Source of the DNA: Dactylis glomerata
Taxonomy: Eukaryota > Streptophyta > Magnoliopsida > Poales > Poaceae
Direction: 5' to 3'
Assembly: GCA_007115705.1 (NCBI GenBank)
Contig: QXEO01000334.1
Span: 2,910,694-2,974,693 of the forward strand
DNA: 64,000 nucleotides
In this document: positions 56,360 to 64,000 of the stretch, piece by piece
Layout of the letters: the number at the start of each line of letters is the position of its first letter
How positions within the stretch are numbered: position 1 is the first letter of the stretch
Made by a program: the position numbers and the translations under genes
Notes under the pieces: model-generated
What the model saw: only the letters and a program-made list of their open reading frames with translations
What the model was told of the DNA's origin: nothing
Database searches by the model: none

Positions 56360-57608
56360 AGGAAATATTCTCGGAATTGGACGAAACAAAAACTGAAACT
56401 CCTATTTTGCCCGAGGGAAGGAAGAGGACCGAACAGGAGCCGGAGGGGGGCCAGAGGGCACCCTCACCATGGGTTGGCGCGCCCCCTCCTAGCCACGCCC
56501 AGGGGTGGTGAGGCCCCCCTGGTGGCCATCTGACGCCGCCCCTCCGCCTATAAAAAGCCTTCCGAAGGAAAACCCTAAAACAATCGGCATTTTTCCTAGA
56601 ACAGTTCCGCAATGCCGCCGCCGTCGAAGAAAAATTTCAGGGGACAGAAGTCTTTGTTCCAACACCTTGCCGGGATGGGGAAATGCCCCCAGAGCCATCT
56701 CCATCGATGTCGTCGCCTCCACCGCCGTCTCCATCGACTTCACCGGCATCTCCACCAACCTTGCTGTCTCCTATGATGAGGAGGGAGTAGTTCTCCCCCG
56801 GGGCTGAGGGCTCTACCGGTAGCTATGTGGTTCACCTCTCTCTCCCATGATGTGATCTTTATGTGATCGGGAGCTTTGTATCTATTTGAATTGGTAGATG
56901 CTATTATTCAGATATTATGCTACTCCCGTGCTTTATTATTGTAAACTCCGGAGACACCTTGTATCATAATGTGAAGGTGACTAGTGTGCACATTATGTGT
57001 GTCTTTTTGGTTAATGTCTCTATGAATTGTTGGTGTTTGTTGGAACCATCTAGTGTGTTCATGGTGATAGTGTGGGACAATCTAGTTTGGGGAAATACGG
57101 AATTTGAGGAGTGCTTCACAGCCCTACGCATGATTAGTGTTTGTTTTCCATTGGAGAATTGTTTAGAGTGGCATATTGAAGTTAGTATCTATCGGTTCAA
57201 TTATGTTATTTTGTTGAGAGTGTCCACTAGTGAATGTATGATCCCTAGGCCTTGTTTCCAAGCATTGCACACCATTTACATTCAGTTTTGTTACATGTTT
57301 GCTCGCAGCGATATTTATTTCAGATTACATTTACTCCTTATAATCATCACTACTACTTGTATTTCACTATCTCTTCGCCGAACTAGTGCACCTATACATA
57401 TGACAAGTGTATTGGGTGTGTTGGGGACACAAGAGACTTTCTGTATCGTAATTGCAGGGTTGCTTGAGCGGGATAGCTTTGACCTCCTCCTCCCTAAGTT
57501 CGATAAACCTTGGGTGATCCACTTAAGGGAAACTTGCTGCTGTTCTACAAACCTCTGCACTTCGAGGTCCAACACTGTCGACAAGAACAGACGCGTGCGT
57601 AGACATCA
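56360..57608 (+). repeat. A3 3' LTR, right segment
   Basis: Resumes after the retroposon (AGGAAATATTCTCGG) and ends GTGCGTAGACATCA at 57608. It is type-2, like the solo LTR and F. The TATA region is near 56548 (TATAAAAAG). The downstream flank is not A3 sequence. Confidence 0.85.
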
Positions 57609-57683
57609 CTTTCCCATACCAAAATGACCAGACAAACAGATAATGAATACCTCGACATCTCTTTTATTTATCATTGGGTATAG
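57609..57683 (-). mobile_element. 75-bp fragment of an A-type internal region between two LTRs
   Basis: The reverse complement resembles 51950-52025 of A3. It is all that separates the A3 LTR (plus) from the F LTR (minus). It shows that at least one of them entered an older, minus-oriented A-type element. Confidence 0.6.
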
Positions 57684-59222
57684 TGATGTCTACGCACTTC
57701 TATTCTTGTAGACACTTGTTGGGCCTCCAAGTGCAGAGGTTTGTAGAACAGCAGCAAGTTTCCCTTAAGTGGATCACCCAAGGTTTATCGAACTCAGGGA
57801 GGTTAGAGGTCAAAGCTATCCCTCTCAAGCAACCCTGCAATTACGATACAGAAAGTCTCTTGTGTCCCCAACACACCCAATACACTTGTCAGATGTATAG
57901 GTGCACTAGTTCGGCGAAGAGATAGTGAAATACAAGTGGTATAGATGATTATAAGTAGTAACTGTGGTATGAAACAAATATCGCTGCGAGCAAACAAGTA
58001 ACAAAACAGTAAGTAAACGATATGCAATGCTTGGAAATAAGGCCTTGGGATCATACTTTCACTAGTGGACACACTCCCAACAATATAACATGAATGAACA
58101 AGTAACTTCTCTTTGCTAAGGTACTCTGAATTACTCTCCTATTGAACATCACTAATCATCGCGTAGTGGCTACGGAAGCACCCCTTAAAGTTCATCAAGT
58201 ACTTGACAAACACCACTCATAGAGATAAACAAATCAGATCACAACTCAAGATAGAAATCATTGCAACTTAAACCAAGTACTAACACGGTGCACACACTGT
58301 CAACTTTACACCATGAAAGGAGGAATAGATCACTCAAACTATCATAGCAATAATTATTCTCATAATCCACAAGAGATCACAATCATAGCCTAAACCAAGT
58401 ACCACCATGGTCCACGCACTGTCACCGTTACACCATGGCAGGAGGAATAGATTACTTTAATAATCACCACTAGAGTACACTAAATATCTGAATAATAACA
58501 TGTACTTGTTCAACATGATACAAAGCTCACGATCACATAAAGATCACATCATGGGAGAGAGAGGTGAACCACATAGCTACCGGTAGAGCCCTCAGCCCCG
58601 GGGATGAACTACTCCCTCCTCATCATAGGAGACAGCGAGGTTGATGGAGATGGCGGTGAGGTCGATGGAGATGGCGGAGGCGGCGATGGAGACCGATGGA
58701 GACGGCTCCGGGGGCACTTCCCCGTCCCGGCAGGGTGCCGGAACAGAGACTTCTGTCCCCCGAAATTCGTCGGTGGCGGCGGCGGAGCTACGGAACTCTT
58801 TCTAGAAATCTGATCGGGCCCTTAGGTTTTTCCGTCCCGAGGCTTCTTATAGGCGAAGGGGCATCGCGAGAGGGCAGCCAGGGGCTCCTCACATAGGGGT
58901 GGCGCGGCCAGGGCCTGGGCCGTGCCAGCCCCTTGTGAGGGTGGCCTCTGGCCCCTCTCCTTCCTCTCTTCGGATGTCTGGATGCTCCCGGGAAAAATAA
59001 GACTTCTGGCTTTTGTTTCGTCCAATTCCGAGAATATTTCCTGTGTATCACTTCTGAAACACAAAAACAGCAGAAAACAGGAAACTGGCACTGTGGCACT
59101 TCGTTAATAGGTTAGTTCCGGAAAGCGTATAAAAATGCCACTAAGTGTAACGAAACAATAGGCAAATGGTGTAAAAACAAGCATGGAGCATCAAAAATTA
59201 TAGATACGTTTGAGACGTATCA
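57684..59222 (-). repeat. F 3' LTR
   Basis: 1539 bp, the inverse of the type-2 solo LTR. On the minus strand it starts TGATACGTCTCAAACGTATC at 59222 and ends GTAGACATCA at 57684. Confidence 0.9.
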
Positions 59223-62154
59223 AGCATCCCCAAGCTTAACTCCTGCTCGTCCTCGAGTAGGTAAGTGATAACAAAGAATAATTTTTGAGGTGACATGCAC
59301 CTACACAATCTTGATCATATATGTAAGCATTGATGAGCTGGGATCAATAGAACTTAAAACATGGGCATGAAAGATATAATCATGACAATAAGAACTTAGC
59401 AACCATGTTGTAAACATGCAAATGAACACAAACAAAAGATCATGATAATGAAACAATGAAAGTCAAACGTGTGTTCAAATTATAAGGAAAAACATACAAA
59501 TGGTTTTCAGCTTGTCCTTCAAAGAGAGCAAAACATAAATGCATAGGACACCTCAAAGTTTAAGAGGGCGACTAGATACAAATAATTTAAGAACAAGTGA
59601 AACCAACAATATGAGTCAATCAATGAACCTTGGGACAATGCATATCACACTAAGAATGACAACTATGCTCTCTTAATGGTGCATAAAGAAAGAAGGTGGT
59701 GACTCAACATAAAAGTAGAAGAAAGGCCCTTCGCAGAGGGAAGCAGTGATTGCGAGTTTTATAACCTTCAAAAATTATGGTACTTACCGGCTTTGAGCTC
59801 TCATTGCCCCCATCATAAGCATCTTGAATGGTTAAAGTTAATGCGAGAACAATTATGATGCATATGCTTGACAAATCATAAGTTGAAAACCTCGTGTCCC
59901 GTGAATACAAGTACCCAAACCATGCTAGTTTACTTAGAGTCCCAAGCAAGGCTCTTGTCATTGTAAGTATATGCATATCATTGAGAACCGCCAATGGGGT
60001 ACCTCCGTGCCCGATGACATGGAACAAGCCCACACCAAAATGACAGGACAAGCAGACAATGAACACCTCAGCATCTCTTTTATTTGCTATATTGTTTAGC
60101 TTTTTATTGTGAGATGCGTCGTCGAATGTTCACCATGGGTATGCTGCAAATTTCCACCATGAATTATGCATGGCTTAGATTGGCGGCCTGGCGTTTCCCT
60201 AACACATATAAAAACTCCATGATCCTCACAAGATTCCCAATTCATTTCACACAGCGGGCATCCATAAACAAAAGATCACGATATCAACTCAAAAAGAAGT
60301 GCAATGTTGAAAGCTTGCCCCATGACATCATGGCTGGGCTAGAATCCAACTTACAACTTGCAAGCATAACAACTCAACATAAAAGACCACAATGTCAAAT
60401 TTTTAGAACAGGAAAAAGTAAAGTGTGCCTTCCGGTTCGTGAGAGCTTTACTGACCGAATTTCGCATAACACTGGTAAGAGTTTAATTTGAAGAGAAAAT
60501 AAAAGCAAGTCAAATTTACTTGGAATAGCAAATTGCTAGTAGGTATGTATGGTGGACACAATGGCAAACTTGGCTTTTAGGAGTTGGATGCACGAGTAGA
60601 GCTCATACTCAGTACAAGGCGAGGGCTAGCAAAAGACTGGGAGCGACCAACTAAGAGAGCAGTAATGGCCATAATCATGCAAAGAGACAAAGCGACATTA
60701 AAAGAAGCATACGATGGCATCAAAAGTCAAAAACTAAATGATCATGAAGGCTAATGGCGACTTTGGAAGAGTCTAACATGTGTGAGCATGCGCCAAGTCA
60801 ACCCAAATAAAGCATCAAGGAGAAAACCAAAATAATGCTTCCATACAATAAAAACAACGCATGATTTTTTCAAAGGCTCATTAAGCAATCTCAGTTATTT
60901 GAGACAAGTCATGCTACAGCAAAACCACTAAGCATACTATCAAAAAGACATCAAGCATGACATGAAAAAGCCTAAGCCGCAGTCTACACAAGCTCCTTCT
61001 TGTACCACTATTTTGCACAAAGCTTTTTCTCTTTTCCAACACCATTTGAAATTTTTATAAACACCTCTTTTGATGAAAACCAATGAAGACCAGAGGCAAA
61101 AATACACCTTGATGAAAAGATATGGCAAGATCTGAACGCAAATCAAGGCGAAAACGAAAACCAAAAGCAGTAGCAGAAAAAGAAGAACACTCGGTGAACG
61201 ATAAGAGTGAAAAACTGAGTGTTCTTAGCAAATGAAAACGAGTTCATCTCCTCCAAAAGAAACATGATGTGATCTAACCATTTATTGCAGCAAACAAAAC
61301 TAAACTAACTAAGAAAACTAAAACAACTGACGCTCCAAGAAAAACACATAGTGCATGAAGCAATAAAAATATAATGTCTTGAAAGGTGACCTGATTTTTG
61401 CCGATGAAGAAGGGGTGCCTCGGGGGCATCCCCAAGCTTTGACGCTTGTACTTCTTGGATATTTCTTGGGGTGATGCATGGGCATCCCCAAGCTTGAGCT
61501 TTTGTCCATTCTTCATCTCATCTCATCATTCTCCAATCCCTACACTTGAAAACTTCCTTCATACAAAACTAAACACAATTCTATTAGCAACATTAGTGTA
61601 AGCATAAAATATATTCAACCTCTTTTAGCTTCAGGTTTCAACCCAAAACCACCACATATAAAGTATATACTACTGTAGCAACTTCCACAAGAGTTCTATG
61701 ATCAAAAAGAACTCAAAAGAAAGCGATAAAGTGGCAAAAGCAAACGTTGGCAGAAATCTGTCAAAACTGAACAGCTGACAAAGGTCGAATTTTTGAGGGA
61801 TTTTCTGTTGCTCAAATCAAAAAGTGTTCAACTAACGAAAGTTTGGATATAACCTGGGGCATATGCACAAGAAATCGCAGGTCCAAAAGATATACAGAGA
61901 ATTTATACGAATTTTTACGGTGCAGCACCGAAAACTGTTTCAGGACAGCAACATCCCCAAATCTTACCTCACTCAAATTAGAGGCTTCCCTTGGCACAAC
62001 AACGAAATAAAAAGGATAAGGAGCGGTTATTACAGTAGTAATAACTTCCAAGACTCAAATAAAAGAAAAGGTACTGAAAATAAACAATGGGTTATCTCCC
62101 AAGAGTGCTTTTCTTTAACGCCTTTGAGCTAGGCGCAGTAATTTGCAAAGATGC
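59223..62154 (-). other. F noncoding 3' internal region
   Basis: Reverse complement of the shared module. The polypurine tract abuts the LTR (about 59224-59237), and two internal tract-like motifs occur near 61425-61437 and 61482-61495. It starts just after the gag stop with the GCGCCTAGCTC phrase also found after the A1 and A2 ORFs. No ORF is conserved among copies. Confidence 0.8.
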
Positions 62155-64000
62155 TCATGTGGGCGCCATATAAGAGCTTGAGGCAAAGGCGCCATATAGG
62201 AATTTAAAGCAATAGAGAGCATCAAAAAGCAAGTATGGAACACATTTAAATCTAAACCACTTCCTATGAAAAATAGTCTTGTAAAGAGACAAATCATGAA
62301 AGCGCAAAGCAAAAAGCATAGGAAGGCAAAACAAGTATAACTTCAAGAATTGCAATATAAAGAGGGGAAACTCAATATTGTTGAGATCCATCAAACCATG
62401 TTTCCCTCTCTCATAGTAACTTTCAGTAGCATCATGAGTAGAATTAACAATGTAACTATCACATAAAGCATCCCTATCATGAGCCACATGCATAAAAGGA
62501 TTAATACTCCCTACATGAACAATAGTAGGAGCAGATTCAACAGAATAATTATTCTCATCACCATAATTATCAAAAACAGGAGGCATATTGTAATCATAAC
62601 TATTTTTCTCCTCAAAAGTAGGTGAACTGAAAATATTATACTCATCATCAGAAGCTAGAGAACTACTATGTCGCAAAGCATAGTCATCAAACATATCATC
62701 ATAAGAAGGACCATGGATAGCACTAATGGTACAACAATTATTAACCTTAGAATTGGTACCAAAAAGATTTTCAATATCAAAAGTAGAGTGCTTTTCCCAA
62801 TCATGATCACTAACATAGGTAACAGGCATAGGAACGTCATCCCAATCAGAATTATCATAATCTATAGCAGGATCATAAAGCTTAAGGGAAGATACCATGT
62901 CCTCTCGCCTCTTACTCCTCTTCTTCTTCTTCTTGTTCTTGTTCTTCTTACTCTCCCCTTTAGGAGGGAGAGACTTGAAGGGCATCTTCTCCACATATTC
63001 TTTAGGAGGGAAAGGCATCTTCTCCACATAATCTGGTTTGCTGACAGAAACAACAGAAGAAACTTTGGAGGATTCCTCCTCTCTATTAATAAGATAAAAA
63101 CATATATCAGTCCTGTCATAGCTTGGCAAGATATCAAGTTTTATAAGATTTTGAATGTAAGTATTTGCAAGGCAATCTTTAGCACAATAGAGACGACAAC
63201 CACGAAGGGTGCTATTAATATCAACATCATTCATATCTATCAAAGCAATCTTTCTAGATATCTCATCACACGCCAAGAACAAAGCAAGCTCATCATGCTG
63301 ATTAGGAGTAATCTTGTCATCACAATACAAACTTAAGGTACTAGAAGAGTAACTATTAGGGTTTGAGCATTGGAAATTAAAATGACCTATGTCATCGCAA
63401 TGTTTACAAAGAAAAGGATAAAGCTCACAAACCTTTTTACCGATCTCACCTATATCCTTGTACCACATACTAGTTTCTTCGTTTGCGTGGGTGATGCAAT
63501 AATCTTCCTTGTTGTAGCTCTGTTCACAAGGTCTATGTACTCCGCAAAAATTAACATGCTTATAAGAAATAGTACTTTCAGAAGTTTGAGCATGTTTATT
63601 GCAATCATCAATAACAATATCACTTTCTATACAAGTGTCCTTAAAAGGTTCATGATACACATCCCCATTTCCTTTAGGAACATTCATATGGGAAGCAAAG
63701 GCTTTAAAGCAATCAACCATAATTTGAGGATCAAGACCATATTTAGCACTAAGCTCTTGAAAATTAGCAGTTTCAGCGAAAGACTTAATGCAATCAAACT
63801 CGTAATTCATACCTGATCCTTTACCTTTGTCGCTATCCCAACCTTCAATATTGTTTTGAATTGTTTCAAGCAGTCCCCACTTGGTGTCGACATCCTTGCT
63901 TGTGAAAGACCCATCAAAGCATGCATCTAGATAGTCCTTGTAATGTCCTGAAAGCCTTGCATAAAAATTATTAATAACAATATTACGGGGAAGATCATGA
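62155..64000 (-). CDS. gag: F gag protein with zinc knuckle (5' end beyond window)
   Basis: Open without a stop from the window edge to 62155, at least 614 residues; the Met at 63810 is internal, since the frame is open upstream (LPRNIVINNFYARLSGHYKD is Athila capsid-like). A CX2CX4HX4C knuckle (CKHCDDIGHFNFQC) lies at 63367-63408 and should bind the genomic RNA. A Lys/Arg-rich run follows (near 62910-62960), then an acidic Asp/Tyr/Ser-rich region. The last 60 residues are unusually hydrophobic (FLKLYLFCLPMLFALRF), possibly a membrane-prone tail or reading into formerly noncoding sequence. No protease follows. Confidence 0.75.
   Translation of the reverse strand, partial: HDLPRNIVINNFYARLSGHYKDYLDACFDGSFTSKDVDTKWGLLETIQNNIEGWDSDKGKGSGMNYEFDCIKSFAETANFQELSAKYGLDPQIMVDCFKAFASHMNVPKGNGDVYHEPFKDTCIESDIVIDDCNKHAQTSESTISYKHVNFCGVHRPCEQSYNKEDYCITHANEETSMWYKDIGEIGKKVCELYPFLCKHCDDIGHFNFQCSNPNSYSSSTLSLYCDDKITPNQHDELALFLACDEISRKIALIDMNDVDINSTLRGCRLYCAKDCLANTYIQNLIKLDILPSYDRTDICFYLINREEESSKVSSVVSVSKPDYVEKMPFPPKEYVEKMPFKSLPPKGESKKNKNKKKKKRSKRREDMVSSLKLYDPAIDYDNSDWDDVPMPVTYVSDHDWEKHSTFDIENLFGTNSKVNNCCTISAIHGPSYDDMFDDYALRHSSSLASDDEYNIFSSPTFEEKNSYDYNMPPVFDNYGDENNYSVESAPTIVHVGSINPFMHVAHDRDALCDSYIVNSTHDATESYYERGKHGLMDLNNIEFPLFILQFLKLYLFCLPMLFALRFHDLSLYKTIFHRKWFRFKCVPYLLFDALYCFKFLYGAFASSSYMAPT

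Larger units (their letters stand above)
57684..64000 (-). mobile_element. Element F: A-type Athila element on the minus strand (partial)
   Basis: Reading leftward from the window edge: long gag, noncoding module, polypurine tract, 3' LTR. The 5' LTR, primer site and start of gag are outside. The noncoding module matches A1/A2 and the LTR is type 2. No protease or pol follows gag, so this member also lacks its own RT in the visible part. Confidence 0.85.

Overview
This window is repeat DNA from a large grass genome. The LTR families, tRNA-Asp-type primer sites and antisense retroelement genes point to the Pooideae (wheat/barley/oat/ryegrass relatives); the species cannot be told from the sequence. 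I see no host gene, rRNA, tRNA gene or CRISPR. Almost every base belongs to a retrotransposon or its remnant, mostly Ty3/gypsy. Family assignments rest on motif recognition and by-eye comparison, not on a database search.

Left half (1-46579) is a nest up to six levels deep. Element T (Tat lineage, 5920-20251; 1.13-kb LTRs, gag-pro, pol with two RNase H domains, two antisense genes) sits in A1 (1503-23052). A1 is a non-autonomous Athila-like element and sits in the 5' LTR of its relative A2 (1196-30075). A2 lies in an antisense gene of B, a second gypsy element with antisense genes (1-1195 plus 30076-34686). B sits in the gag of C, a Sabrina-like Athila element (34687-42384), and C adjoins the 3' part of D, probably copia-type (42385-46579). 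Five-base target duplications flank T, A1 and A2. For B and C the left ends lie outside the window, so those two levels are inferred.

Right half (46580-64000) starts with an AT-rich tandem repeat of about 2.06 kb that I do not recognise (46580-50022). It is followed by a 5'-truncated A-type element, A3 (50023-57608). The LTR of A3 is split by a GC-rich poly(A)-ended retroposon (53017-56348), which itself contains a solo LTR (53991-55558). The last element, F (57684 to the edge), is A-related, lies on the minus strand and encodes a long gag with a zinc knuckle that runs off the window.

The most notable biology is in T. A textbook -1 frameshift signal joins gag-pro to pol, six antisense exons join cleanly through phase-0 GT-AG introns, and recurrent GCCGAT/ATCGGC hairpins lie between its genes. 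T is also rearranged: 699 bp of left flank plus 53 bp of LTR are repeated just before its 3' LTR. A1, A2, A3 and F share a 3' noncoding module, a polypurine tract and LTR termini but carry different coding blocks, which suggests parasites of one replication machinery. C seems to have an internal promoter and a 5'-UTR intron for its second ORF.
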